Positions 42,584 to 51,246 of a stretch of DNA of 64,000 nt are shown one piece after another. The DNA is taken from positions 372,001-436,000 of the forward strand of contig NZ_JBMNPX010000001.1 in NCBI RefSeq assembly GCF_050943825.1, written 5' to 3'. Within the stretch, counting starts at the first letter, position 1. Each line of letters opens with the position of its first letter. This DNA is from Pseudoflavonifractor sp050943825. Its GTDB lineage: Bacteria > Bacillota > Clostridia > Oscillospirales > Oscillospiraceae. The translations under genes were made by a program, and so were the position numbers. Below the pieces are notes generated by a model that saw nothing but the letters and a program-made list of their open reading frames with translations, was not told where the DNA came from and did no database searches.

Positions 42584-43261
42584 ATGCGGATTTTAATTGT
42601 AGAGGACGAGGTGCGGCTGGCGGAGGCCCTCTCTCAGATCATGGCTGAGCAGCGCTATCAGACCGACGTGGTATACACCGGCTCCGACGGGCTGGACTAC
42701 GCCCTCACCAGTCAGTATGATGTCATTGTATTGGACGTGATGCTCCCCGGCCTCAACGGCTTTGAGGTGGTTCGGCGGCTCCGCGCCGCCCACAACTCCA
42801 CCCCTGTACTTATGCTCACCGCCAAGGACGAGACGGCCGACAAGGTCACCGGGCTGGACTGCGGCGCGGACGACTACATGACCAAGCCCTTTGACCCGGA
42901 GGAGCTGATGGCCCGCATCCGGGCCCTTACCCGCCGCCAGGGCGAGGTACTGGGTGAGACCATGTCGGTGGCCGACCTGACCCTGACCTTGTCCACCCGC
43001 TGCCTGAGCCGGGGCGAGAAGTCGGTACGGCTGGGCTTCAAGGAGTTCGAGGTGATGAAGCTGCTGCTGGCCAACGCCAGCGCCGTGGTGCCCAAGGACG
43101 ACATCATCACCCGTGTCTGGGGTCTGGAGTCCGATGCAGAGGACAACAACGTGGAGGTCTATGTATCCTTTCTGCGGAAGAAGCTGGCCTTCCTGGACTC
43201 GGTGGTCCAGATCCGCACCATGCGGAAGGTGGGATACTTTCTGGAGTACCCGGCCGCATGA
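42584..43261 (+). CDS. OmpR/PhoB-family response regulator
   Basis: 225 aa. The receiver domain (1-115) has the acidic pocket EDE, the phosphoacceptor Asp in VIVLDVMLPGLNGFE, the Thr in LMLTAKDE and Lys in DDYMTKPFDPEEL. The C-terminal winged helix includes LGFKEFEVMKLLLAN and NNVEVYVSFLRKKL. The start at 42584 (MRILIVEDEV) has AAAGGTG upstream. With the sensor kinase downstream and the efflux operon divergent, it probably controls that operon. Confidence 0.93.
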   Translation: MRILIVEDEVRLAEALSQIMAEQRYQTDVVYTGSDGLDYALTSQYDVIVLDVMLPGLNGFEVVRRLRAAHNSTPVLMLTAKDETADKVTGLDCGADDYMTKPFDPEELMARIRALTRRQGEVLGETMSVADLTLTLSTRCLSRGEKSVRLGFKEFEVMKLLLANASAVVPKDDIITRVWGLESDAEDNNVEVYVSFLRKKLAFLDSVVQIRTMRKVGYFLEYPAA

Positions 43262-43313
43262 CAGATACTGAATCGGAGCGGCTGCTCTTCGCCGTCGGGA
43301 GCGTGATGGGATT

Positions 43314-44621
43314 TTGATCCGCAAGCTGAGAATAAAATTTATCCTCACCAATATGGTTCTGGTCAGCCTGGTGCTCCTTGTGGTATTCGCCGCGCTGATG
43401 GGCTCCACTTCCCAGCGTCTGGCCGGCCAGAGCATGACCGCCATGCGCATGTCCCTGGAGTGGAGCGATGACCGGGACCCACCCCGTTTTGAGTTCTCCC
43501 CCTCCAACGACATGATTCCGGACAAGTGGGCGGACAAGGGCGGCGGCTCTGTCCAGCAGGTGATGATGATCCCCGTCTTCTGCGTCTCCCTGACGGAGGA
43601 CGGACAGGTGGAAGCCGTCTACTCCCAGGAGAGCGTGTCCGTGTCTGACGAGGTGCTGGAGGAGGCGGTCTCCCAGGCTTTGGAATCCGGCACCCGGGAG
43701 GGCGTCCTGAACAAGCTGGGTCTGCGCTACCTGGTGGAGATCAACCGGGAAGGTGAGACCCGTATCGCCTTTGCCGACCGGAGCTGGGAGCGGCAGAACC
43801 TCCAGGGCCTGCTTCTCACCTCCCTGCTGGTGGGCGCAGGGGCTCTGCTGGGCTTCTTCCTCATCAGCCTGTTCCTCTCCAAGCTGGCCACCAGGCCGGT
43901 GGCCAAGGCCTGGGAGCAGCAGCGCCAGTTTGTGGCTGACGCCTCCCACGAGCTGAAAACCCCGCTCACCGTCATCCTGGCCAACTCCGGCATCCTGCTA
44001 TCCCACAAGGAGGACACGGTGGCCGCCCAGGCCAAGTGGATTGAATATATCCAGGAGGAGGCCCGGCGGATGAAGGGCCTGGTGGAGGACATGCTCTTTC
44101 TGGCCAAGAGCGACGCCGCCCGGCTGCCCACCACCCGGCTGCCGGTGGACATGAGCGAGCTGACCGAGGGCTGTCTGCTGCCCTTTGAGTCGGTGGCCTT
44201 TGAGGCGGGTGTCACCCTGGAGAGCGATATCCGTCCCGGTCTGTGCGTCAGCGGCGACGAGGGTCAGCTGCGCCGCCTGGTATACATTCTGCTGGACAAT
44301 GCCTGCAAATACGCCGGAACAGACGGCACCGTGTCGGTGTCCCTCAGCCGCCCCTCCGACCGTCTGAAGCTCACCGTGCGCAACACCGGGCCTGCTATCC
44401 CGCCGGAGCACCTGGAGCACCTCTTTGAGCGCTTCTACCGCTCCGACAGCGCCCGTACCCGGGAGGCGGGCGGCTACGGTCTGGGTCTGGCCATCGCCAA
44501 GGCCATTGTCCAGTCCCACCGGGGACAGATATCTGTCACCAGCAGCGAAGCGGAGGGTACGGTTTTCACCGTTCTGCTGCCCCAGGGCAGGCGTCAATTC
44601 TACCCTTCCTTTTTGGGGTAA
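43314..44621 (+). CDS. Membrane sensor histidine kinase
   Basis: 435 aa. The start is TTG at 43314 (no ATG fits). A first membrane helix (about 10-28) and a second (about 163-185) bracket a 130-residue extracellular sensor domain. The H box is QFVADASHELKTPLTVILAN, the N box VYILLDNACKYAG, the F box ERFYRSDSA, and the G box GGYGLGLAIAKAI. A conventional HAMP domain is not obvious; the linker after helix 2 is short. Partner of the response regulator 53 bp upstream. Confidence 0.92.
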   Translation: MIRKLRIKFILTNMVLVSLVLLVVFAALMGSTSQRLAGQSMTAMRMSLEWSDDRDPPRFEFSPSNDMIPDKWADKGGGSVQQVMMIPVFCVSLTEDGQVEAVYSQESVSVSDEVLEEAVSQALESGTREGVLNKLGLRYLVEINREGETRIAFADRSWERQNLQGLLLTSLLVGAGALLGFFLISLFLSKLATRPVAKAWEQQRQFVADASHELKTPLTVILANSGILLSHKEDTVAAQAKWIEYIQEEARRMKGLVEDMLFLAKSDAARLPTTRLPVDMSELTEGCLLPFESVAFEAGVTLESDIRPGLCVSGDEGQLRRLVYILLDNACKYAGTDGTVSVSLSRPSDRLKLTVRNTGPAIPPEHLEHLFERFYRSDSARTREAGGYGLGLAIAKAIVQSHRGQISVTSSEAEGTVFTVLLPQGRRQFYPSFLG

Positions 44622-44638
44622 ACTTTTCTCCATACAGC

Positions 44639-44684
44639 AAAACAGCGTTCTGAACCGGCAATGCCGCGTTCAGAACGCTGTTTT
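44639..44684. terminator. Bidirectional terminator after the sensor kinase
   Basis: A 17-bp perfect stem AAAACAGCGTTCTGAAC and its complement (44639-44655, 44668-44684). The loop itself forms a small stem (CGGCA/TGCCG). It serves both the kinase gene and the minus-strand gene at 44698. Confidence 0.9.
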
Positions 44685-44697
44685 CATGTCCCTTTTC

Positions 44698-44970
44698 TCA
44701 GTGTTTTCTATACTGGCTTCCGCAGTTTCTGCACCAGGCGACCAGAATGTTCCGTGCCTCTGTCTCGCTGGTTCCGCTGCCTTCTCCAGTAATGTAGCTC
44801 GCGGCCTCCTGCCAGGCCTCTGCAGACCAGACGCCCTGGGGGGCATCCCGTATCACCTGTTCCAGTTTGACCGCCACTGATGGAAGGCGCAAATCAGAGA
44901 GATATGCGCAACCGCTTCTGTCCGACAGATAATCCAGCAGTTCTTCGCATACGCGCTCTGTTTCCTCCAT
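44698..44970 (-). CDS. Small cytoplasmic protein of unknown function
   Basis: 90 aa, mostly helical, beginning MEETERVCEELLDYLSDRSG and ending WCRNCGSQYRKH. The CxxC near the end and a Cys near residue 8 could bind metal. The ATG at 44970 is chosen because GGAGG lies nine bases upstream; the frame is open further up to 45069. It converges with the sensor kinase gene and ends at the shared terminator. I do not recognise the family. Confidence 0.6.
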   Translation of the reverse strand: MEETERVCEELLDYLSDRSGCAYLSDLRLPSVAVKLEQVIRDAPQGVWSAEAWQEAASYITGEGSGTSETEARNILVAWCRNCGSQYRKH

Positions 44971-45084
44971 CGCGCTCGTCCTCCATTCCTGAATCAGCAA
45001 ATCTGCCTCCTGCCCCGTTCCGGACACAGAAGAAAGATTTGCGACCGGATTCGCCGTGTATTTTAACACATTTTCAAATTGAAA

Positions 45085-46476
45085 TCAACCATCGGCTTTG
45101 GCGCCCCGCAGCCGGCGCAGATCCTCCATTCTTCCGGCAATCATCTTGGGGAAGAAGAGCAGGAACAGCACAGTGGTCACAATGGCGCAGAACACGTCAC
45201 ACACCGGCTCGGCGTAGAATGCCGCGTCGGCAGTCAGCAATATGGGGAAGAGTACCGTTCCGGTGAGGAAGGTGGCCTTGCGGAACAGGGAGCAGAACAG
45301 AGACAGGCGCAGATGACCCATGGCAGTGGTCTCGTCCACCAGGGTGTACTGCACCGCCAGGGGGATAATACCGAAGGTATACACCTTAATATAGGCCACC
45401 GTCCGGGCCATCAGGGCGGCGTCTGCCGTGAAGAGGCGGACGAACAGTGGCGAGAGGGTGTAGGTAAAGACGGTCATCAGGGCGGTGAAGGCCAGACACA
45501 GGGCACAGATGCACCGGATGGCCTTCTTAATCCGGTCAGGCTGCCCGGCGCCGTAGTTGAAGCTGACCACGCTCTGGCAGCCGCCGGTGATGCCGCCCAT
45601 TGGCATGGTGATGATGCACATGTAGCTCTGGACAATGGTGGCGCAGGTGACCAGGATGTCTCCCTCCCCCGGCCCACCGTACCGCTGGAGCATGGCGTTG
45701 AGGACAATGAGGAGCACGCTGTCGGTGGCGATAATCAGGAAGGGGGTCAGACCGAAGCTGGCAATACGCCCCACCACACGCCACTGGAAGCCGCCCCAGC
45801 CCAGCCGCACCGGCATGGACTTCCGCCGCAGGAGGAGAAGCACAAGGACGCAGGAGCACATCTGGGAGATGACGGTGGCGATGGCAGCGCCCGCCACATC
45901 CAGCCCCAGCAGGTAGATAAAGATGGGGTCCAGGACAATGTTCATCACCGCGCCCACCAGGACAGTGGCCATACCCAGCCCGGAGCGGCCCTGGCAGATG
46001 AGGAAGCTGTTCATGCCCGTGGCCATGAGGGCGAAGAAGGTTCCGGCGGTATAGATGGTCAGATAGGTGTTGGCGTAGGGAAAGGTGGCCTCACTGGCGC
46101 CGAAGCACATGAGCAGCGGCTCCCGCAGCAGCAGGAACAGGGCGGTGAGCACTCCCGAGAGCACCAGCAGCATGAGAAAGCCGTTGTTGAGTACCCGCTG
46201 GGCCTCATCCCGGTTGCCCTCGCCCATGCGCATGGCCAGGTTGGGCGCGCCGCCCAGGCCCACCAGGGTGGCAAAGGAGGACAGCAGGGTCACAATGGGC
46301 CCGCATACGCCTACCCCCGCCAGGGCTACGGTGCCGATATCGGGAATATTGCCGATGTACATCCGGTCCACGATACTGTACAGCACGCTGACCAGCTGGG
46401 CCAGCATGGTGGGGATGGCCAGACGAAGGATCAGGGGACCAATGGGATCCTTCCCCAAATCGTTCTTATGTCGCAC
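45085..46476 (-). CDS. MATE-family multidrug/cation efflux transporter
   Basis: 463 aa, 12 membrane segments in two six-helix halves. The opening LRLAIPTMLAQLVSVLYSIV-DRMYIG and the mid-protein G-x-x-S-V-V-S-F-N-Y-G-A-G segment are MATE signatures. It would expel cationic compounds in exchange for sodium or protons. The start is GTG at 46476 with AAAGGAG upstream. A promoter with a 15-bp palindrome just downstream of it lies upstream, indicating repression by an unlinked regulator. Confidence 0.93.
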   Translation of the reverse strand: MRHKNDLGKDPIGPLILRLAIPTMLAQLVSVLYSIVDRMYIGNIPDIGTVALAGVGVCGPIVTLLSSFATLVGLGGAPNLAMRMGEGNRDEAQRVLNNGFLMLLVLSGVLTALFLLLREPLLMCFGASEATFPYANTYLTIYTAGTFFALMATGMNSFLICQGRSGLGMATVLVGAVMNIVLDPIFIYLLGLDVAGAAIATVISQMCSCVLVLLLLRRKSMPVRLGWGGFQWRVVGRIASFGLTPFLIIATDSVLLIVLNAMLQRYGGPGEGDILVTCATIVQSYMCIITMPMGGITGGCQSVVSFNYGAGQPDRIKKAIRCICALCLAFTALMTVFTYTLSPLFVRLFTADAALMARTVAYIKVYTFGIIPLAVQYTLVDETTAMGHLRLSLFCSLFRKATFLTGTVLFPILLTADAAFYAEPVCDVFCAIVTTVLFLLFFPKMIAGRMEDLRRLRGAKADG

Positions 46477-46494
46477 ACTATCTCTCTCCTTTTT

Positions 46495-46509
46495 GTCTGT
46501 CAGACAGAC
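46495..46509. promoter_or_regulatory. Palindromic operator before the MATE gene
   Basis: GTCTGTC-A-GACAGAC, perfect 7-bp arms with one central base. It lies between the promoter's -10 box and the ribosome site, about +7 to +21 of the predicted transcript. Confidence 0.6.
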
Positions 46510-46521
46510 TCATTCCGGCCC

Positions 46522-46550
46522 ATTATAGCCGATCCTTTTCCTGCCGTAAA
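46522..46550 (-). promoter_or_regulatory. Promoter of the MATE gene
   Basis: On the minus strand TTTACG (46545-46550), 17-bp spacer, consensus TATAAT (46522-46527). Confidence 0.7.
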
Positions 46551-46630
46551 GGGGGTAATTCCTTATTATTTTATTCCCTGTTCCGCCGTCTTTTTCTCTC
46601 TGGCATCACTCTGCTATTTTTCTTTCATTT

Positions 46631-46657
46631 TTAGCACTCTATTTTTACGAGTGCTAA
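46631..46657 (+). promoter_or_regulatory. CIRCE element (HrcA operator)
   Basis: A perfect match to the consensus: TTAGCACTC (46631-46639), nine-base spacer, GAGTGCTAA (46649-46657). HrcA binds this repeat to hold down heat-shock genes at normal temperature. The next gene on the plus strand is hsp20, 225 bp away; the exact promoter could not be fixed. The leader between them (46658-46881) holds no credible gene. Confidence 0.95.
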
Positions 46658-46881
46658 CGTTTACAATTTAGACATAATTTATTGTATATTTGTTCACAGT
46701 CCAGAAGTATACTAAGCACAGAAAAAGAGATAGAGAGGTTGAGCGGAACAGAGTTCAGCCCTCTGAAAGGGGATTTGCAACATGCGTGGTCGCCATGATT
46801 AGCAGAGTGATAGTTCGACTGCCAGAGTCCTACAGTTCCCAAAAACACAATTTTAAAACCAAATCCAAAGGAGAGATTTCT

Positions 46882-47310
46882 ATGTTTGGTATGCTTCCTT
46901 TTGAGCGCAGCAATGACAATATGTTCGATACATTTGATAATTTCGCCCGTGACTTCTTCCGCAGCAGCAACACCTCCCTGCCCGCCTTCCGTACCGACAT
47001 CCGTGAGGTCAACGACAAGTACGTGCTGGAGGCTGAGCTGCCCGGCTTCAACAAGGAGGACATCACCCTGGATGTAAAGGATGGTATCCTCACCATCACC
47101 GCCGAGCACAAGGAGAACAGCGATCAGAAGGACGAAAAGGGTAACTACCTGCGTCGTGAGCGCCGCTACGGTTCCTTCTCCCGTTCCTTTGACATCACCG
47201 GCATCGACGAGGCCGGCATCACCGCCGCCTACAACAACGGGGTGCTGGAGCTGAACCTGCCCAAGGCCCAGCCCGTGGTCCCCGAGGCGCGGAGAATCGC
47301 CATCGAGTAA
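46882..47310 (+). CDS. hsp20: Small heat shock protein, Hsp20/alpha-crystallin family
   Basis: 142 aa. A short Phe-rich N-terminal arm (MFGMLPFERSNDNMFDTFDN) precedes the alpha-crystallin domain (about 38-130) with YVLEAELPGFNKEDITLDVK and the A-x-x-x-n-G-V-L motif AAYNNGVLELNLPKA. An I-x-I-like tail (RRIAIE) ends it. It is an ATP-independent holdase that keeps unfolding proteins soluble. The start at 46882 has AAAGGAGA upstream. Controlled by the CIRCE site upstream and placed before clpB, a logical holdase/disaggregase pair. Confidence 0.95.
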   Translation: MFGMLPFERSNDNMFDTFDNFARDFFRSSNTSLPAFRTDIREVNDKYVLEAELPGFNKEDITLDVKDGILTITAEHKENSDQKDEKGNYLRRERRYGSFSRSFDITGIDEAGITAAYNNGVLELNLPKAQPVVPEARRIAIE

Positions 47311-47321
47311 GGGAACGCTGC

Positions 47322-47363
47322 GGGAGCCGGTCAGCCTTGGCTGACCGGCTCCCTTTCCCTTTT
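47322..47363 (+). terminator. Terminator of hsp20
   Basis: A 15-bp perfect inverted repeat (47322-47336, 47339-47353), then TTTCCCTTTT. Confidence 0.85.
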
Positions 47364-47385
47364 CATTATTCCTAGAAAAAAGGTA

Positions 47386-47414
47386 TGGACTTTCCGTCCA
47401 AAAGATAGTAGATT
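47386..47414 (+). promoter_or_regulatory. Possible clpB promoter with overlapping palindrome
   Basis: TGGACT (47386-47391), 17-bp spacer, TAGATT (47409-47414), both four of six to consensus. TGGAC-TTTCC-GTCCA (47386-47400) is a perfect inverted repeat over the -35 box. No CIRCE or CtsR box seen here. Confidence 0.4.
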
Positions 47415-47493
47415 ATTGGCGGGATGGGAATTTCCCCCTCCCCCACCCCAATTCAGAATCTGTTTTACACCCTGAGAGGATGTGACTTACCAT

Positions 47494-50124
47494 ATGAACG
47501 CCAACAAGTATACGCAGAAATCCCTGGAGGCCATCCAGGAGGCCCAGGCCGTGGCCACCGAATACGGCAACCAGCAGATTGAGCAGGCCCACCTGCTGCT
47601 GGCCCTGCTGGAGACCGAAAACGGTCTGATTCCCCAGCTGCTGACCAAGATGGGCCTGACCGTGCCCTCCTTTGCCGCCGCTGTGAAGAACGAGGTTCAG
47701 AAGCTGCCCCGTGTGTCCGGCTCCGGTCGGGAGCAGGGCAAGATCTACGTGGCCCAGGACGTGGACAGGGCCCTCAACACCGCTGAGTCCATTGCCGAGT
47801 CCATGAAGGACGAGTTCATCTCCGTGGAGCACCTGCTGCTGGCCCTGGTGGACTGCGCCAACAGCAGCCTGAAGCACCTCTTCCAGACCTACCGCATCAC
47901 CAGAGAGGGCATCCTTCAGGCCCTGTCCTCCATCCGGGGCAACCAGCGGGTCACCAGCGACAACCCCGAGGAGACCTATGACGCCCTGAAGAAGTACGGC
48001 TCCGACCTGGTGGAGCGTGCCCGCCAGAACAAGCTGGACCCGGTCATTGGCCGTGACGACGAGATCCGCAACGTGATCCGTATCCTCAGCCGCAAGACCA
48101 AGAACAACCCCGTCCTCATCGGTGAGCCCGGCGTGGGCAAAACCGCCATCGCCGAGGGTCTGGCCCAGCGTATCGTCAAGGGCGACGTGCCCGGCAGCCT
48201 GAAGGACAAGACCATTTTCGCCCTGGACATGGGCGCCCTGATTGCCGGCGCCAAGTACCGGGGCGAGTTTGAGGAGCGGCTGAAGGCCGTCCTCAACGAG
48301 GTGAAGAAGAGCGAGGGTAAAATCATCCTCTTCATCGACGAGTTGCACACCATCGTAGGCACCGGCAAGACTGAGGGCGCCATGGACGCCGGCAATCTGC
48401 TCAAGCCTCTGCTGGCCCGCGGCGAGCTCCACTGCATCGGCGCCACCACCCTCAACGAGTACCGCCAGTACATCGAGAAGGACGCCGCTCTGGAGCGCCG
48501 TTTCCAGCCCGTGCTGGTCAATGAGCCCACTGTGGAGGACACCATCGCCATCCTCCGCGGCCTGAAGGAGCGGTACGAGGTGTACCACGGCGTGAAGATC
48601 ACCGACAGTGCCATCATCGCCGCCGCCACCCTGTCCAACCGCTATATTACCGACCGGTTCCTGCCCGACAAGGCCATCGACCTCATCGACGAGGCCTGCG
48701 CCATGATCCGCACCGAGATCGACTCCATGCCCACCGAACTGGACATCATCCAGCGGAAGATCACCCAGCACGAGATCGAGGAGGCCGCCCTGAAGAAGGA
48801 GACCGACAAGATCTCCCTGGAGCATCTGGCCGAGATTCAGAAGGAGCTCTCCGACATGCGGGAGGACTTCAAGGCCCGGAAGGCTCAGTGGGAGAACGAG
48901 AAGAACGCCATCGGCAAGGTCCAGAAGCTCCGCGAGGAGCTGGAAAAGGCCAACGCCGAGCTGGAGAAGGCCCAGCGGACCTATGACCTGAACAAGGCCG
49001 CCGAGCTCCAGTACGGCCGCATCCCCGAGCTGCACAAGCAGCTGGAGGCCGAGGAGGCCCTGGCCCAGCAGGGGAAGGAGAACTCCCTCCTGCGGGACAA
49101 GGTCACCGAGGAGGAGATCGCCCGCATCATCGAGCGCTGGACCGGCATCCCCGTGGCCAAGCTGATGGAGGGCGAGCGTGAGAAGCTGCTCCACCTGGAG
49201 GACATCCTCCACAAGCGGGTTATCGGCCAGGACGAGGCCGTGCGACTGGTGTCTGAGGCCATCCTCCGCAGCCGTGCCGGCATCGCCGACCCCAACAAGC
49301 CCATCGGCTCCTTCCTGTTCCTGGGCCCCACCGGCGTGGGCAAGACCGAGCTGGCCAAGACCCTGGCCGAGGCCCTGTTCGACAGCGAGAAAAACCTGGT
49401 GCGCATCGACATGAGCGAGTACATGGAGAAGTTCTCGGTCTCCCGGCTCATCGGTGCCCCTCCGGGATATGTGGGCTATGAGGAGGGCGGTCAGCTCACC
49501 GAGGCCGTCCGCCGCCACCCCTACTCCGTGGTCCTCTTCGACGAGGTGGAGAAGGCCCATCCCGATGTGTTCAACGTGCTCCTCCAGGTGCTGGACGACG
49601 GCCGCATCACCGACAGCCAGGGCCGCACCGTGGACTTCAAGAACACCATCATCATCCTCACCTCCAACCTGGGCAGCCAGTTCCTGCTGGACGGCATTGA
49701 CGCCGACGGCGAAATCAGTCAGACCGCCCGTGACCAGGTCAACGACCTGCTCAAGCACTCCTTCCGGCCCGAGTTCCTCAACCGGCTGGACGAGATCGTG
49801 TTCTACAAGCCTCTGACCAAGAGCAACATCACCCACATCATCGACCTGCTGGTGGCCGACCTGAACCGCCGCCTGGCCGACAAGCAGCTCACCGTGGAGC
49901 TGACCCAGGCCGCCAAGGACTTTGTCATCGACAGCTCCTACGACCCCATCTACGGTGCCCGTCCCCTGCGCCGCTTCGTGCAGCACACCGTGGAGACCCT
50001 CATCAGCCGCAAGATCATTGCCGACCAGGTCTCCCCCGGCGACACCATCACCGTGGACTGCCGGAACGGTGAGCTCACCGTGGACACCCATCAGGTGCTC
50101 ACCGGCGAGGTTGTGGACGGTTAA
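47494..50124 (+). CDS. clpB: ATP-dependent disaggregase ClpB
   Basis: 876 aa, Hsp100 AAA+ hexamer that pulls proteins out of aggregates with DnaK. N-domain (1-150) with two Clp repeats; AAA-1 Walker A IGEPGVGKTAIAEGLAQR near residue 210; the M coiled coil (about 410-525), which separates ClpB from ClpC/ClpA; AAA-2 Walker A LGPTGVGKTELAKTLAEA near residue 611; sensor-2 region YGARPLRRFVQHTVE near the end. The start is ambiguous: ATG at 47494 (MNANKYTQKSLEA, family-like) has GAGAGGA 13 bases upstream, while a GTG at 47482 is too close to it. It follows the hsp20 terminator. Confidence 0.96.
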   Translation: MNANKYTQKSLEAIQEAQAVATEYGNQQIEQAHLLLALLETENGLIPQLLTKMGLTVPSFAAAVKNEVQKLPRVSGSGREQGKIYVAQDVDRALNTAESIAESMKDEFISVEHLLLALVDCANSSLKHLFQTYRITREGILQALSSIRGNQRVTSDNPEETYDALKKYGSDLVERARQNKLDPVIGRDDEIRNVIRILSRKTKNNPVLIGEPGVGKTAIAEGLAQRIVKGDVPGSLKDKTIFALDMGALIAGAKYRGEFEERLKAVLNEVKKSEGKIILFIDELHTIVGTGKTEGAMDAGNLLKPLLARGELHCIGATTLNEYRQYIEKDAALERRFQPVLVNEPTVEDTIAILRGLKERYEVYHGVKITDSAIIAAATLSNRYITDRFLPDKAIDLIDEACAMIRTEIDSMPTELDIIQRKITQHEIEEAALKKETDKISLEHLAEIQKELSDMREDFKARKAQWENEKNAIGKVQKLREELEKANAELEKAQRTYDLNKAAELQYGRIPELHKQLEAEEALAQQGKENSLLRDKVTEEEIARIIERWTGIPVAKLMEGEREKLLHLEDILHKRVIGQDEAVRLVSEAILRSRAGIADPNKPIGSFLFLGPTGVGKTELAKTLAEALFDSEKNLVRIDMSEYMEKFSVSRLIGAPPGYVGYEEGGQLTEAVRRHPYSVVLFDEVEKAHPDVFNVLLQVLDDGRITDSQGRTVDFKNTIIILTSNLGSQFLLDGIDADGEISQTARDQVNDLLKHSFRPEFLNRLDEIVFYKPLTKSNITHIIDLLVADLNRRLADKQLTVELTQAAKDFVIDSSYDPIYGARPLRRFVQHTVETLISRKIIADQVSPGDTITVDCRNGELTVDTHQVLTGEVVDG

Positions 50125-50185
50125 ACCACAAGCCAACAGATTTCCCCATTTACAGTTTCCACCCAAAAAGGATGTTGAAACTCCA

Positions 50186-50219
50186 AGCGGTCTGGCGCTT
50201 ATGCGCCAGACCGCTTTCT
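50186..50219 (+). terminator. Terminator of clpB
   Basis: A 13-bp perfect stem AGCGGTCTGGCGC/GCGCCAGACCGCT with loop TTAT, then TTCTCATTTTA. It overlaps the end of the convergent EamA gene. Confidence 0.85.
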
Positions 50220-51085
50220 CATTTTATCTTGTAATTTAACAGGAAAATGGCAAGCAGCAGAATCATCACGCCCAGCAGTCTGTCAATCGTAATCTGTTCA
50301 TCAAACAGAACCGCGCCGCTCACCATGGCAACCAGCGGTGAGGAAGATGCCAGGATAGCGGCCCGGCCGGCCGGGAGAACCTTCAGGCTCCAGGAGAAGA
50401 GATAGCTTGCGCCGCATCCCACTACCCCGCCCAAAAGAAGACATGCCACGATGTTTTGCCACACAGCAAACGCGCTGGAAAGAGGCCGCAAATCCGGCCA
50501 GACAATCAGCGCACACAGGAACGCGCCGACCCACGTGTAAAAATTAACCGTTTTGGGGGAATAACCTCGCCCGACAGCAATCCGGCTGAAGATACAGAAA
50601 AGCGCATACGCCACGCCGGAGATAGCCGCCATCATAATCCCGTCAATCGATATACCGCTTTCTTTAAATGCGCCGGAGACAAGTGCGCTGCCCAAAAGGG
50701 CCAGGAACAGCGCCGCTGCTTTCGTTTTTGTTAGTTTTTCTTTCCAGAACACACAGGAAAAAACAAGCACAAAGAATGGATATGTAGAGCTCAGCGTCGA
50801 TACCACGGCCAGCGGTGCAAGCGTCACCGCACGAAAATAAAAGAACGCAAAGCAGAACTGACCAAGGACTCCGCCTCCTAAAAATATCCAGAGATCCCTG
50901 ATGCGTATGCGCAGTTCTGTTCTCCTCCGTGCCATCATCAGGCCCAAAATTAAAGCTGCAATGCCAAAGCGCATCACAGCAATCTCCTCAGCACTCATGC
51001 CTCCGCTGTTGAGTATTCTGGACAGCGGACCGGCAAGTCCCATGAGCAGGCCGGATGCAATCGCCGCCAATGTATATCGTTCCAT
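50219..51085 (-). CDS. EamA-family drug/metabolite transporter (second)
   Basis: 288 aa, ten membrane segments in two EamA repeats. It starts MERYTLAAIASGLLMGLAGP with GGGAGG upstream, and the second repeat is around ISGVAYALFCIFSRIAVGRG. The end is LLGVMILLLAIFLLNYK. Base composition is lower in GC than clpB and it marks the left side of the low-GC segment. Substrate unknown; it is separated from the molybdenum hydroxylase gene by 160 bp on the same strand, so membership in that operon is unlikely but possible. It would export, not import, if it serves that pathway. Confidence 0.88.
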   Translation of the reverse strand: MERYTLAAIASGLLMGLAGPLSRILNSGGMSAEEIAVMRFGIAALILGLMMARRRTELRIRIRDLWIFLGGGVLGQFCFAFFYFRAVTLAPLAVVSTLSSTYPFFVLVFSCVFWKEKLTKTKAAALFLALLGSALVSGAFKESGISIDGIMMAAISGVAYALFCIFSRIAVGRGYSPKTVNFYTWVGAFLCALIVWPDLRPLSSAFAVWQNIVACLLLGGVVGCGASYLFSWSLKVLPAGRAAILASSSPLVAMVSGAVLFDEQITIDRLLGVMILLLAIFLLNYKIK

Positions 51086-51208
51086 ACTTTTTCCTCCCTC
51101 CATTAAAGGATAGCAGGCGAAAGCTCTCCCGTACCCAGCATATCACGTCGTTGATCGGTTTGAACAAGTTTGTAAAATACCTGGTTACACTTCTTTATTT
51201 TGGAATCG

Positions 51209-51243
51209 CAGGCCCTGCCGCAATCATTTGGCGGCAGGGCCTG
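51209..51243 (-). terminator. Probable terminator of the molybdenum hydroxylase operon
   Basis: A 13-bp perfect stem CAGGCCCTGCCGC/GCGGCAGGGCCTG (51209-51221, 51231-51243) four bases past the stop at 51247. The minus-strand tail is not U-rich. Confidence 0.6.
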
Positions 51244-51246
51244 TAT

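Noticed and set aside
46682..46713. A sigma-A promoter for hsp20 (TATACT at 46708-46713)
   Set aside because: No acceptable -35 at 16-18 bp; alternatives nearer CIRCE have poor spacing, so no promoter was annotated.
47413..50166. A 917-codon open frame antisense to clpB
   Set aside because: Same GC-driven mirror effect; clpB has all expected AAA+ motifs.
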